DNA of 64,000 nucleotides from Oxalobacter formigenes (GCF_002127965.1 NZ_CP018787.1:186001-250000); one strand, 5' to 3'; positions 46,919 to 56,545 are shown, numbered from the stretch's first letter. The notes: generated by a model not told the origin, from the sequence alone. A program made the numbers and translations.

Positions 46919-47108
46919 GTTTTTCCTCTTGCACCCCGGCTTCTTCCTCTTTCTTCCCGCTATCTCACGCCATCTTTCATTAATTTGATCAAAATCAGTC
47001 GAAACAAACTGTTACATATTCATTTGCTCAAAACCTTACGCTTAAAAGCATGGCAACGTATACTTCTTCACGTGCACAATTCGTTTAATTCATCCGAAAG
47101 GAAAAAGA

Positions 47109-47654
47109 ATGAAAATCTTGAACAAATGCCTGATTGCCGGAATCGCAGCAATCGGATTAAGTGGGGCCATTCTTGGTACATCCGCCATCGCGGCTCCTGC
47201 AGACAGTGGCTATGACGGCTGTCCGATGAATATGGGCGGCCCCGGTCCGGGTAACTGCTACGTTGATCAGGATAACCGTGGCTACCATATGGAACGCTGG
47301 CATCATTACAGGCAGCAACGCCAGACGGCCCTTCACGATCAGCTGAAATTGAATGCGGATCAGGAAAAGGCATGGAAAAATTATCTGGCTGTCGTCGACG
47401 CCAACTACAATTCATGGAAGCCCATTTCACGCGCTGACATTGAAAAAATGACGGCACCCCAACGCATGCAAACCATGCTGGACCGCATGAAAGAACGTGA
47501 AGGCAAAATGGCCAACCAACTGGCTGCCCTCAAAACGTTCTATAACAAACTGACTCCGGAACAACAGAAAACCTTCGACAACGAGTCCCTGTTCAATCGT
47601 GGTTACCACAGGGGTGGCGGTTACGGTCACAGAGGTGGCCCGGGCCCAAGATAA
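47109..47654 (+). CDS. Spy/CpxP family periplasmic protein
   Basis: Secreted 181-residue protein. A signal peptide with cleavage near AIAA-AP (about residue 28) is followed by a helical charged body carrying the LTPEQQKTFD motif typical of the LTXXQ Spy family, then a Gly/His/Arg-rich tail (YHRGGGYGHRGG). Spy and CpxP are chaperones induced by envelope stress. The His/Gly tail could also bind metal. Strong AAAGGAAAA ribosome site. Confidence 0.86.
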   Translation: MKILNKCLIAGIAAIGLSGAILGTSAIAAPADSGYDGCPMNMGGPGPGNCYVDQDNRGYHMERWHHYRQQRQTALHDQLKLNADQEKAWKNYLAVVDANYNSWKPISRADIEKMTAPQRMQTMLDRMKEREGKMANQLAALKTFYNKLTPEQQKTFDNESLFNRGYHRGGGYGHRGGPGPR

Positions 47655-47684
47655 GCAATCGTATTCATTACTCTCCTTCCTGTA

Positions 47685-47714
47685 ACGCCTGACAAGACTG
47701 TCAGGCGTTTTTTT
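47685..47714 (+). terminator. Terminator after the Spy-like gene
   Basis: ACGCCTGACA (47685-47694) pairs with TGTCAGGCGT (47699-47708) around AGAC; seven T follow. Confidence 0.95.
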
Positions 47715-47746
47715 ATGGAATAAGGCCCGCAAATCCCCTTTAATTT

Positions 47747-47777
47747 TGCCGAAACAGTATAATTTCTATTTTCGGCA
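47747..47777. promoter_or_regulatory. Promoter core inside an inverted repeat before argS
   Basis: TGCCGAAA (47747-47754) and TTTCGGCA (47770-47777) are perfect inverted arms around a 15-base spacer that holds TATAAT (47758-47763). The predicted start of transcription falls in the right arm, about 50 bases before argS. A dimeric regulator here would block RNA polymerase for argS and the genes behind it. Confidence 0.45.
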
Positions 47778-47826
47778 GAATAAGGCCGAAGCCGTCTTTT
47801 ACTGATTACAGATTTTCGCCATTTCC

Positions 47827-49542
47827 ATGCTTGCACAACAGAAACAACTCATCTCGGGTTTATTACAGGATGCCGTCAATGCCATCATTGATGGACAAAG
47901 TCTCGAAAAACAACCAGTCGTTGCGCTGGAAAGACCACGGGATGCCTCTCACGGAGACATTGCCTGCAATATTGCCATGCAGTTGTCGAAACCCCTGAAA
48001 AAAAATCCGCGGGAGATTGCCCAGACAATCCTTTCTTCCTTGATGACCAACCCTCTGCATCAGGGTCTGATTGAATCGGGTGAAATAGCCGGTCCCGGTT
48101 TCATCAACCTGCGACTCACTGCATCGGCCAAACAGGATGTCGTGAAAGCGGTTATGGATCAAAAAGACAAATACGGATACAGCAATACCGGTACCGGCAG
48201 GAAAGTCATGGTCGAATTCGTTTCTGCCAACCCGACCGGTCCCCTTCATGTCGGCCATGGACGGCAGGGCGCACTGGGTGATTCCATCTCGGCACTCTTT
48301 GCTTCACAGGGCTACGATGTCACGCGTGAGTTTTACTATAACGATGCCGGTGTCCAGATCGATAACCTGACCTTGTCGGTTCAGGCCCGTGCAAAAGGAT
48401 TGAAACCGGGTGAAGAAGGCTGGCCGGAAAGCGCCTATAACGGCGATTACATCGCCGACATTGCCACTGACTTTCTTGCCAAAAAAACGGTCGCGGCCCG
48501 CAACTGCGAAACCGTTACGGCATCCGGCGATCCGGACGACCTGAAATCGATCCGTGAATTCGCTGTGGCTTATTTGCGCAACGAACAGGATAACGATCTG
48601 AATGCATTCGGCATCCATTTTGACAATTTCTTCCTTGAATCGTCCCTGTATCGCGATGGCAAGGTCAAGGATGCGGTCGATACCCTGACCAAAGAGGGAA
48701 AAACATTTGAAAGCGAAGGCGCTCTCTGGTTGAGAACGACCGAATACGGCGACGACAAGGATCGTGTGATGCGCAAAACCGACGGTACTTATACGTATTT
48801 TGTGCCGGATGTCGCCTATCACATCAACAAGTTCTCGCGCGGTTTCGACAAGGTCATCAATATTCAGGGCAGCGACCATCACGGTACGGTAGCGCGCGTT
48901 CGCGCCGGTTTGCAGGGTGTCAACAAGGGAATACCTAAAGCTTTCCCGGATTATGTCCTGCATAAAATGGTGACCGTCATGAAGGACGGCGCTGAAGTGA
49001 AAATTTCCAAACGTGCCGGCTCCTACGTTACCGTTCGTGATCTGATCGAATGGTCCGGTGCAGGTGATGTCGTCCGTGGAAGGGATGCCGTCCGTTTCTT
49101 CCTGATATCCCGTAAGGCAGATACGGAATTCGTTTTCGACGTCGATCTGGCACTATCCCAGTCGGATGAAAATCCCGTATATTACGTTCAGTATGCCCAT
49201 GCACGCATCTGTTCCGTATTTTCGCAATGGGGTGGCGATGAATCCGCTCTCGACAACGTCGATCTGTCGCCGCTGACATCGCCTCATGAATATGCGCTCT
49301 TGTCCAAGCTGTCGGATTATCCGGACATCCTGACCAGAGCACAGGAAGAATTAAGTCCTCATCTGGTCGCTTTCTATCTGCGTGAACTGGCTGGTGAACT
49401 TCACGGGTATTACAATGCAGAGCGTTTTCTGGTAGAAGACGAAACAGTCAAACTGGCGCGTCTTGCACTTTTGAAAGCAACCCGACAGGTTTTGCGTAAC
49501 GGTCTGGCCTTGCTGGGCGTTTCCGCACCAACCAAAATGTGA
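47827..49542 (+). CDS. argS: Arginyl-tRNA synthetase
   Basis: Class I synthetase of 571 residues charging tRNA-Arg. The HIGH motif appears as HVGHGR near residue 140 within [12 protein letters not shown], and the KMSKS-equivalent is KISKRAG. The C-terminal DALR anticodon-binding domain includes [11 protein letters not shown]. Followed by the SPOR protein after 7 bases, the normal Burkholderiales order. Confidence 0.97.
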   Translation: MLAQQKQLISGLLQDAVNAIIDGQSLEKQPVVALERPRDASHGDIACNIAMQLSKPLKKNPREIAQTILSSLMTNPLHQGLIESGEIAGPGFINLRLTASAKQDVVKAVMDQKDKYGYSNTGTGRKVMVEFVSANPTGPLHVGHGRQGALGDSISALFASQGYDVTREFYYNDAGVQIDNLTLSVQARAKGLKPGEEGWPESAYNGDYIADIATDFLAKKTVAARNCETVTASGDPDDLKSIREFAVAYLRNEQDNDLNAFGIHFDNFFLESSLYRDGKVKDAVDTLTKEGKTFESEGALWLRTTEYGDDKDRVMRKTDGTYTYFVPDVAYHINKFSRGFDKVINIQGSDHHGTVARVRAGLQGVNKGIPKAFPDYVLHKMVTVMKDGAEVKISKRAGSYVTVRDLIEWSGAGDVVRGRDAVRFFLISRKADTEFVFDVDLALSQSDENPVYYVQYAHARICSVFSQWGGDESALDNVDLSPLTSPHEYALLSKLSDYPDILTRAQEELSPHLVAFYLRELAGELHGYYNAERFLVEDETVKLARLALLKATRQVLRNGLALLGVSAPTKM

Positions 49543-49549
49543 TTTCACT

Positions 49550-50158
49550 ATGATGAACTTGAAAAATCAAAAAGGCGGTACATTCCTTGGATTTATCATT
49601 GGCCTGATTACCGGACTGGTTATTGCCGTCATCGTGGCCTTGTTGATAACCAGAACACCGATCCCCTTTGCCGGGCGTCAGGATAAACCTGAAAGCGCAC
49701 CGGTACCTGCGACGGCCACCACACCGGCCACTGACCCGAATCAGGCCCTGTATGGTAAAGATGCCAAACCAGCGACCGATGCAGCGACAGCTCCAGTCAC
49801 TACGGGTATGAACGGTGCGACGGTGACAACACCGGCGAATAACACTGGCTCTGCTGCTGTGTCGACAGAGGAAAAAGATCCTATCGCTGCCGCCATCAAA
49901 CAGAAAGAAACGGCGAAAGCGGAAGACAAGTCGGTTTACTGGCTGCAGGCAGGCGCTTTCAAAAACAGAACGGATGCTGAAAACATGCGGGGCAATCTGG
50001 CATTGCTCGGGTTTGAATCGTCCATATCTGAAGCGACATCAAACAATGGAAAAGTTTATCGTGTACGCTTGGGACCTTACAAGAGCAGTAATGTAAACAG
50101 CGCTCACAGCAAACTGACGCAAAACGGTATTAAAACGACGATAACCCGAACCAAATAA
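49550..50158 (+). CDS. SPOR-domain protein, FtsN-like
   Basis: Inner-membrane protein of 202 residues with one span (about 11-34, LGFIIGLITGLVIAVIVALLI-type), a Pro/Ala/Thr-rich periplasmic linker, and a C-terminal SPOR domain (about 125-202) that binds denuded peptidoglycan at the division septum. Position between argS and dsbA matches the FtsN-like gene of related genomes. The start lies 7 bases after argS. Confidence 0.87.
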   Translation: MMNLKNQKGGTFLGFIIGLITGLVIAVIVALLITRTPIPFAGRQDKPESAPVPATATTPATDPNQALYGKDAKPATDAATAPVTTGMNGATVTTPANNTGSAAVSTEEKDPIAAAIKQKETAKAEDKSVYWLQAGAFKNRTDAENMRGNLALLGFESSISEATSNNGKVYRVRLGPYKSSNVNSAHSKLTQNGIKTTITRTK

Positions 50159-50163
50159 ATAAA

Positions 50164-50871
50164 ATGATCAGATTATTTTATCGACTAATCGCCGCCGTAC
50201 TGGTCGGCATGATGGCAACGGCAGCATTCGCTTCTCCCGCCAATCCACAAAAAAACGTTGATTATCAGGTTCTGAAAGTACCTCAACCAACCAATACCGG
50301 CAATAAAATCGAGGTCATCGAATTCTTCGGTTATTTCTGCCCTCATTGCTACGCATTCGATACGACGCTGACCAACTGGGCCCGGAAGCAGAAAAAGAAC
50401 ATTGTTTTCAAACGCGTTGCCGTCAAATTCAGTGAATCGATGGAACCGCACCAGAGAATGTTTTATACCCTGTCGGCCATGGACGAACTGACCAACGAAC
50501 TTCACCACAAGATTTTTGAAGCGGTACAGGTGCAGCGAGTCAATCTGAGAACGGATGAACAGATTTTCGATTTCGTCGAAAAGCACGGCATCGACCGCAA
50601 GAAATTCGCTGAAATGTACAAGTCTTTTTACGTCAAGATGCTGGGCAACAAGGCCGTGGAAATGCAATCCACTTACGAAATCGAAGGCGTTCCCATGATT
50701 ATTATCGACGGGAAATACCTCACTTCTCCCGCCATCGTCAGCTCCGGAAACCAGATGGACCTGACCGAACAGGAAATGCATGTCCAGACCCTGAAGGTAA
50801 TGGATGCCCTCGTCGCCAAAGCCCAAAAGGAAAAAGCGGTATCCAGAAAAGGATCCAAAAAAGCGAAGTAA
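50164..50871 (+). CDS. dsbA: Thiol:disulfide interchange protein DsbA
   Basis: Periplasmic oxidant that introduces disulfide bonds, 235 residues. A signal peptide ends near AFA-SPA (about residue 23). The catalytic pair is Cys59-Pro-His-Cys62 and the cis-proline loop is GVPMIII. The remaining helical insert and length fit DsbA. It starts six bases after the SPOR gene, so argS-SPOR-dsbA is one operon. Confidence 0.94.
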   Translation: MIRLFYRLIAAVLVGMMATAAFASPANPQKNVDYQVLKVPQPTNTGNKIEVIEFFGYFCPHCYAFDTTLTNWARKQKKNIVFKRVAVKFSESMEPHQRMFYTLSAMDELTNELHHKIFEAVQVQRVNLRTDEQIFDFVEKHGIDRKKFAEMYKSFYVKMLGNKAVEMQSTYEIEGVPMIIIDGKYLTSPAIVSSGNQMDLTEQEMHVQTLKVMDALVAKAQKEKAVSRKGSKKAK

Positions 50872-50895
50872 TAAATACCTGAACCGAACAGGATG

Positions 50896-50939
50896 AACGG
50901 CTCTTGCATTGTCAAAGGGCCGTTTTTTTATAGCCGTTT
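50896..50939 (+). terminator. Terminator after dsbA
   Basis: AACGGC (50896-50901) pairs with GCCGTT (50929-50934), with further partial pairing inside a long loop; the hairpin is followed by a seven-T run that begins inside the stem (50933-50939). Confidence 0.65.
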
Positions 50940-51103
50940 CGTGCCCGGTAACCCATCAGGGATTCGTGTCCGATGCAAATCCGTTTTTCTTTCATCAATG
51001 TTTAGTACAATCGACGTTTATATATTGTTTTTTGAGTACTCAACCGATTAAACTTGTGGTTTCGACCAGTTCGTCCAACTTTCTTTTTTTATGAGATAAA
51101 TCG

Positions 51104-52672
51104 ATGGAAAACACAGACAACAAACCGGTAACTTCTCTTTTCCATACTGGCATTCTTGAGAACGAATTAAATTCTCCGTCCAGCGTGCCTCCTTCAAAAA
51201 CGGTTCTGGAAGCATGGATAAAAGGGCTTGATGAACTCAGGAAAAAAGACAGCTCCGCCCAATGTTCGGCATTCGCTTTTAGCATTCTCGAAAAACTGCT
51301 GGGATATGACGCCAGTACACTTGAACTGAACACGTCGCCTGACCGTTTTTTCGATATATTCATTAAAAATACCGCCAAAGATGAAACAGGCGCTGCCGTG
51401 AAGATCATTGACGGTTTCGGCATCTCTTCCGCACAGGAAAAGACTTTCCTTGAAAAAGCATGGAAAAACGAGGAAGTCTCAAAAAGCGGGTTTTATCTGA
51501 TGACCAACCTGAACGAAATCCGTCTTTATCCCGCTTCCCGCAAAGAAAAAAGCTTTGAACGTTTCAACCTCACCGACCTTTTGGAAGACGATGCCGCGTT
51601 CAAACGTTTCTACCTGCTGATGAATGCCGACAATCTTATGTCGGGCAAAACGGCAAAATGGCTTCATGAAAGTGCCGTAAAGTTGCTGCAGGAAAAATTG
51701 ACAGGGACTTATCCGACCCTGAAAGAAATGTACGGCCCTGTTTATCAGGGTATTACCACCGGGCTGGACGAAGCTTTCATTGTCGATGAAGCGACCAAAA
51801 CAAAACTGGTTGAAGAAGATCCCCGTTCTGCCGATATCCTGAAACCATTTGCAGATAAACAGGATATCGAAAAATGGGCAACGGAAAGCCGCTCGCTCTG
51901 GCTGATCTATACCCCCGCAAATCTATACAATATCGACGACTATCCGGCCATCAAAAAACATCTGGAATCATTCAGGGATAAACTGGAAAAACGCTCTGGT
52001 ACCCAGAAATGGTATGAGCTTCAGCATGCCGGCGCCCATCCGGAAAAAATGTTCGGCCAAAAGCTCGGTTTTGCGAAAGAATCGGTCAATTCGACTTTTT
52101 CTGTCGATAAATCCGGAGACGTTTTCGGACAGGGCGGTTTTTACACGACCGAATCCGATTACTATCTCGTCGCCTTGTTGAACTCATCCCTGTTCTGGTA
52201 TCTGATCAGGCAGAGCTCAGCCAAAAAAGAAGATGGCGTCTATGAATTGACCGCCACACAGATTGAAAACCTGCCGATTCCGGATGCGCCCGGCCTGATC
52301 CGCGGAAGAATGGGACAGCTCTCCGATTACTGCCAGGACACGGTTCTGACCCGCAACGATCTGGTCAAACATTTCCGGGGCATGACGGCATATAACCTGT
52401 TGCCGGATGGCCTGTCTTCCAAACTGACCCAGAAACTTCATAACTGGTTCGCGCATGAATTCGATGCCTTCCGCTCCGAAATCAACACATCCTTCAATAC
52501 GGATATTGCGGCAGACGATTTGCAGTTATGGAACGATTATTTTTATCAGGAAAGAAAAAAAGTATTCGACCTGAATGCCGACATCGCTCATGCCGAATAT
52601 GAAATCGACCACGTCGTTTACGAACTTTTCGGCGTCACAAGAGATGAGATCGACCTGATCGAAAGACTCTGA
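51104..52672 (+). CDS. Type IIG restriction-modification-like protein lacking the methyltransferase domain
   Basis: 522 residues. The part from about 208 to 410 (GPVYQGITTGLDEAFIVDE, then NSSLFWYLI and TATQIENLPIP) matches the TaqI-type target-recognition domain, and the C-terminal helices end with the usual EIDHVVYELFGVTRDEI. Residues about 30-200 resemble the N-terminal nuclease module of type IIG enzymes (KLLGYD, PDRFFDIF, GFYLMTNLNEIRLYP), but the expected IEAK-type catalytic core reads VKIIDGF, so it looks inactive. The methyltransferase between them, with NPPY and the SAM motif, is absent. The reading frame is intact and codon use looks like its neighbours. It stands alone between dsbA and lipA; its role is unknown. 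Confidence 0.7.
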   Translation: MENTDNKPVTSLFHTGILENELNSPSSVPPSKTVLEAWIKGLDELRKKDSSAQCSAFAFSILEKLLGYDASTLELNTSPDRFFDIFIKNTAKDETGAAVKIIDGFGISSAQEKTFLEKAWKNEEVSKSGFYLMTNLNEIRLYPASRKEKSFERFNLTDLLEDDAAFKRFYLLMNADNLMSGKTAKWLHESAVKLLQEKLTGTYPTLKEMYGPVYQGITTGLDEAFIVDEATKTKLVEEDPRSADILKPFADKQDIEKWATESRSLWLIYTPANLYNIDDYPAIKKHLESFRDKLEKRSGTQKWYELQHAGAHPEKMFGQKLGFAKESVNSTFSVDKSGDVFGQGGFYTTESDYYLVALLNSSLFWYLIRQSSAKKEDGVYELTATQIENLPIPDAPGLIRGRMGQLSDYCQDTVLTRNDLVKHFRGMTAYNLLPDGLSSKLTQKLHNWFAHEFDAFRSEINTSFNTDIAADDLQLWNDYFYQERKKVFDLNADIAHAEYEIDHVVYELFGVTRDEIDLIERL

Positions 52673-52699
52673 TATCAATGGACCGTTGGAGTGAGGGTT

Positions 52700-53674
52700 T
52701 TACTTCACTTCAACGCCTCTGGCCTGCAAATCTGCATGGTAACTCGAGCGAACCATCGGACCGATGGCGGCATGTACAAAACCCATCCTTGTGGCAAGCT
52801 GCCGCCATTTGTCAAACGTCGAAAGATCGACATACCGCAAAACCGGCAAATGGCTGGAAGAGGGCATCAGATACTGTCCAATCGTCAGCATGGAAACCCC
52901 GTGTTTTCTCAGGTCTTCCATGACCTCGATAATTTCCTCATCCGTTTCTCCAAGTCCGACCATCAGCCCTGACTTTGTCGGGACATTGGGGCACCTTTCA
53001 CCAAAGGCTTTCAGCAGATTCAGGGACATCGAATAATCGGCCCCGGGTCGAGCCTGCAGGTACAAACGCGGAACCGTTTCAAGATTATGGTTGAAAACAT
53101 CAGGCGGGTTCTGGCAAAGCGCGTCAAGTGCCCTGTCCACTTTCCCCCGGAAATCTGGCGTCAGTATTTCAACCCGGGTATTCGGGGAATGCAGTTTGAT
53201 TGCCCTGATGCATTCCCCGAAATGGGAAGCCCCTCCATCGCGCAAATCATCCCGGTTGACTGAAGTGACAACGACGTAAGACAGGCCCAGAGCCGATATG
53301 GTTTTGGCGAGTCGCAGAGGTTCTTTTTCATCGAGCGGATCAGGACGGCCATGTGCAACGTCACAAAAAGGACAGCGACGTGTACACCTGTCGCCCATCA
53401 CCATGAAAGCGGCTGTCCCGTTCCCGTAACATTCTCCCCGGTTCGGACAACTCGCTTCATCACAAACCGTTACGAGTTCCTGTTCCTTCAACAGGTTTTT
53501 AACTTCATGAAAATGGGATGAATACGAACCGGCCTTTACCCGAATCCATCCCGGTTTGGGCAATTTTTCAGCGGGCTGGATCTTTATGGGAATGCGCGCT
53601 GTTTTCAGCGCTCCTTTTTGTCTGTGAATGTCGCCATTCGACGGGACTTTCGTTCCTGAATCTTTTTCAGACAT
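52700..53674 (-). CDS. lipA: Lipoyl synthase
   Basis: Radical-SAM enzyme inserting sulfur into octanoyl-proteins to make lipoate; 324 residues. It shows the auxiliary cluster cysteines in [12 protein letters not shown] and the radical-SAM CxxxCxxC in [17 protein letters not shown]-like [12 protein letters not shown] and GETDEEI follow, and the end SSYHAD is standard. Immediately downstream (22 bases) of lipB in the lipB-lipA order. Confidence 0.96.
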   Translation of the reverse strand: MSEKDSGTKVPSNGDIHRQKGALKTARIPIKIQPAEKLPKPGWIRVKAGSYSSHFHEVKNLLKEQELVTVCDEASCPNRGECYGNGTAAFMVMGDRCTRRCPFCDVAHGRPDPLDEKEPLRLAKTISALGLSYVVVTSVNRDDLRDGGASHFGECIRAIKLHSPNTRVEILTPDFRGKVDRALDALCQNPPDVFNHNLETVPRLYLQARPGADYSMSLNLLKAFGERCPNVPTKSGLMVGLGETDEEIIEVMEDLRKHGVSMLTIGQYLMPSSSHLPVLRYVDLSTFDKWRQLATRMGFVHAAIGPMVRSSYHADLQARGVEVK

Positions 53675-53695
53675 TATCCTGACTCCATCCGTTTT

Positions 53696-54391
53696 TTATT
53701 GTTCCCGCGTCAAATCCAGCCTGGTGGCCAAGGCATCGACCAGTTCGGACTGAATGTCTTCAAGACAGCAATCGATACCAAGCGATTTCATATCAGTGAC
53801 GCTCAATCCCGCATATCCGCACGGATCGATCCATGTAAAGGGTTCAAGATCCATGGCAACATTCAATGCCATTCCATGATAAACGGTCCCGTTGCTTTTG
53901 ACCTTCAGGCCCAGCGCCGCAATCTTGGCGCCCTGATGGATGCCATACTCCGGCAGCTGCGGAATGTAAATGCCCGGCGCTCCGGCACGTCGTTCACCAA
54001 TGATATTATGGCTAGCCAGTACATCGATGATGGCCGCTTCAATTCTGAAAACCAGCTCGCGCACGAGCAATTTATCTTTAAAGCGCCGGCGCAAATCAAT
54101 GAGGGGATAAACAACCGCCTGCCCCGGACCGTGATAAGTGACTTCACCACCCCGGTCTGTCTGGACAACAGGTAACTGATGGGCATTCAGGATATGGGAC
54201 ATGTCGGCCGCCTGACCGAGGGTAAAAACAGGCTCATGCTCCACAACCCATATTTCATCCGGTGTTTGCCTGTTACGACACACGGTAAACTCGCGCATTT
54301 TCTGAAAAACAGCTTCATACGCCATGCGACCGAGCCGTTTGACAATCAACGGGACAGCGGCAGTCTTATCGTTCACACAGGCGTTTTCCAT
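53696..54391 (-). CDS. lipB: Octanoyltransferase LipB
   Basis: Transfers octanoate from ACP to lipoyl-dependent proteins, 231 residues. Signatures: DRGGEVTYHGPGQ, the lysine in AALGLKVK, HGMALNVAMDLEPF, and the catalytic cysteine in WIDPCGYAG. Follows DUF493 by 20 bases; the three genes form one unit with the DacA-like gene upstream. Confidence 0.95.
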   Translation of the reverse strand: MENACVNDKTAAVPLIVKRLGRMAYEAVFQKMREFTVCRNRQTPDEIWVVEHEPVFTLGQAADMSHILNAHQLPVVQTDRGGEVTYHGPGQAVVYPLIDLRRRFKDKLLVRELVFRIEAAIIDVLASHNIIGERRAGAPGIYIPQLPEYGIHQGAKIAALGLKVKSNGTVYHGMALNVAMDLEPFTWIDPCGYAGLSVTDMKSLGIDCCLEDIQSELVDALATRLDLTREQ

Positions 54392-54411
54392 GAATGCCCG
54401 AACCTTGTCAC

Positions 54412-54684
54412 TTAAAGGACAATCTTCACCATCGGATGGGAAGACAAGGCTCTGTACAGGTTATCGAGTTGCTCCCGGCTGGTTGCCTTGACCGTCGCCG
54501 TCAGGGAAAGATAGTTACCCTGCGAAGACAAACGCATACCAAGCGTGGTGGCATCGAAAAGAGGATCGTGCAAACGAATGACGTCTGTCATTGTCTGGGC
54601 AAAATCGTCTCTTTTTTCTCCCATGATCTTGATCGGGAAATCACAGGGATATTGGATGGGATCTTCATTGCAACCGCAGCTCAT
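54412..54684 (-). CDS. DUF493 (YbeD-like) protein
   Basis: Small ferredoxin-fold regulator-like protein of 90 residues found between dacA and lipB in many proteobacteria. It contains YPCDFPIKIMG and ends in SSHPMVKIVL, both family features. A cysteine-rich start (MSCGCNE) is present. Function not established. Confidence 0.92.
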   Translation of the reverse strand: MSCGCNEDPIQYPCDFPIKIMGEKRDDFAQTMTDVIRLHDPLFDATTLGMRLSSQGNYLSLTATVKATSREQLDNLYRALSSHPMVKIVL

Positions 54685-54696
54685 AATGGACTCCTT

Positions 54697-55842
54697 CTAT
54701 TTAAACCATAACCGGATAGTATCCCAGATTATGCCCAGAAAACTGGCTACATTGATCTGCTCCAGCGCAAGCACAGGCAGCTCGGCAATGACTTTATCAC
54801 CAACGAGTATCTTCAGTACACCCACCTGTGATCCTTCATTAATTGGGGCGATCAGTGGATCGTTTCGTTCCAGCACCGTTTTAAGCCGGGATATTTCCCC
54901 TTTCGGGACCGATACATAGGTATCGACATTAAACCCGATATCGACATCCCCGCTTGATCCTTTCCATACTTCTGGCGATGCGACAACCTGATTTTTTTCA
55001 TACAACCTGATCGTATCGAAGTTCTGGAATCCCCAGTTCAACAGCTTCAGACTTTCCTGCGCCCGGGCCTGATCAGATACGGCACCGACGACAACGGACA
55101 GCATACGGCGTTCCCCCAGAATACTGTCGCGTCGGGCAGAAACGACCATACTATCCCTCACACCGGCAGAAGCCACAAGGCCATCTACCGTTGGATCGAC
55201 CCACAAAAGCCGGTTGGGATTGCGCTGGGTGATTTTGTTATAAGTGAATTCCCGCGTGGAAAAACCGGAATAATAATCAGGGTAGTCACGCATCAGATTG
55301 ACTGCCAGTACCGACAAGTCATTCGGTGTTGAATAGCTGTCCTTATCGGCCGTTTCGTATGGATGCGTAAAATTTGTCGATTTCATCCCCAGACGAACCG
55401 CTTCCCGATTCATCAGGTCAACGAATGACTTTTCGTCTCCGGAAACGGCCAATGCGAGTGTCAGCGCAGCATCCTCGCTCCCCTGAACAATCAGCCCGTC
55501 AAGCAGTTGCTGTATCGTCACTGAACTGCCCGGCTGAAGGAACATTCTGGGACCGCCCGATTCCATTGCACCGATTTCATCACTGACAGAAACAGTCTTG
55601 TCCAGATTCAGCTTTCCATCCTTTATCGCGCCAAAAACAAGATAAGCCGTCATCAGGCGGGCAGGCGTCCCGGCCCTGATACGTTCCTGACTGTTACTGG
55701 ACGCCAGAACCTGATTGCTGACGACATCGATCAGCAGCCACGATCTCGATGTGAGTGTCGGGGCAGCTACACCGGCGGCATGGACGTTAAAGAGAAAACA
55801 CCAGAAAAACAGGAATAAAACGACGAACTTGCTTTTTTTCAT
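54697..55842 (-). CDS. DacA/PBP5-family protein with all three catalytic motifs replaced (probable pseudoenzyme)
   Basis: Exported protein of 381 residues built like D-alanyl-D-alanine carboxypeptidase PBP5, with a signal peptide (about 1-24), a transpeptidase-like domain, a C-terminal PBP5_C domain and an amphipathic C-terminal helix (FLGIIWDTIRLWF) that anchors it to the membrane. The active-site motifs are changed: SxxK, usually in PASLTK, reads AGTPAR (Thr59, Arg62); SxN, usually QSGNDA, reads QGSEDA (121-123); and KTG, usually VDGLKTG, reads VDGLVAS (223-225). Flanking sequence is well kept (LMTAYLVF, FTYNKITQ, RLLWVDPTVDG, SQKLLNWGF-like, EVWKGS). It should not bind penicillin covalently or cleave peptide. 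The frame is intact and it heads the dacA-DUF493-lipB-lipA unit. Start at 55842 is chosen over 55890 to keep the signal peptide. Confidence 0.88.
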   Translation of the reverse strand: MKKSKFVVLFLFFWCFLFNVHAAGVAAPTLTSRSWLLIDVVSNQVLASSNSQERIRAGTPARLMTAYLVFGAIKDGKLNLDKTVSVSDEIGAMESGGPRMFLQPGSSVTIQQLLDGLIVQGSEDAALTLALAVSGDEKSFVDLMNREAVRLGMKSTNFTHPYETADKDSYSTPNDLSVLAVNLMRDYPDYYSGFSTREFTYNKITQRNPNRLLWVDPTVDGLVASAGVRDSMVVSARRDSILGERRMLSVVVGAVSDQARAQESLKLLNWGFQNFDTIRLYEKNQVVASPEVWKGSSGDVDIGFNVDTYVSVPKGEISRLKTVLERNDPLIAPINEGSQVGVLKILVGDKVIAELPVLALEQINVASFLGIIWDTIRLWFK

Positions 55843-55886
55843 GAAAATATAGTGAGAATCGGTACCCGATCCTTGCAGCTTTCGGC

Positions 55887-56510
55887 TCAATGATGGAAAA
55901 CGGTGGTGATGATATTACGAATATGGTGCAGTTTATGATTGAAAAGATGATCGGCACCAGCCACAACCACAACGGACAAATCCTGCGGTCGCGCCCAGTT
56001 GAACACATCCGGCAAGGGAACGACTTCATCCAGTTCGCCATGAATCAGCAATGTATCGGCAGGAACGGAATCGACGGCCCACTTTCCGGCTGTGGCACTT
56101 ACAAATACCATTCGTTCCGGTGGTTGGCCTTCCGCTGCGAGTTTCTGTCGCAATCTGGACTGGACGTAAGTTCCAAATGAAAAACCGCCAAGAACGACAG
56201 GCAAGCCGGGATATTGTTTTTTGATATGGTCGAGAAGAACGGCCATATCGTCGGTTTCACCATTCCCGAAATCGTGCGAGCCTTCAGAAGCGCCAACTCC
56301 CCGGAAATTCATGCGTACAGCGATATAGCCCAGCGCGACAAACGTTCTCGCAATCATCTGGACCACTTTATTGCTCATTGTTCCGCCATAAAGCGGATGA
56401 GGGTGAGCGATCAAGACAATGCCCGACGGATCTGCTTTTGGCAAATCCAGCGCACACTCCAGTTTTCCGGCTGCTCCGGTAACAAAAAATAATTGAGTGT
56501 CTGCATTCAT
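55887..56510 (-). CDS. Alpha/beta hydrolase (dienelactone-hydrolase-like)
   Basis: Cytoplasmic serine hydrolase of 207 residues. It shows the oxyanion region AHPHPLYGGTMSNKVV, MNFRGVGASEG, the nucleophile serine in GGFSFG, and a catalytic Asp and His at GELDEVVP and GADHLF. The fold is common and the substrate unknown. It precedes the DacA-like gene on the same strand, 44 bases away, and is followed upstream by a palindrome. Confidence 0.85.
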   Translation of the reverse strand: MNADTQLFFVTGAAGKLECALDLPKADPSGIVLIAHPHPLYGGTMSNKVVQMIARTFVALGYIAVRMNFRGVGASEGSHDFGNGETDDMAVLLDHIKKQYPGLPVVLGGFSFGTYVQSRLRQKLAAEGQPPERMVFVSATAGKWAVDSVPADTLLIHGELDEVVPLPDVFNWARPQDLSVVVVAGADHLFNHKLHHIRNIITTVFHH

Positions 56511-56545
56511 AAAATCACCTCGGTCAGCTTGATTTGCACATTGAA

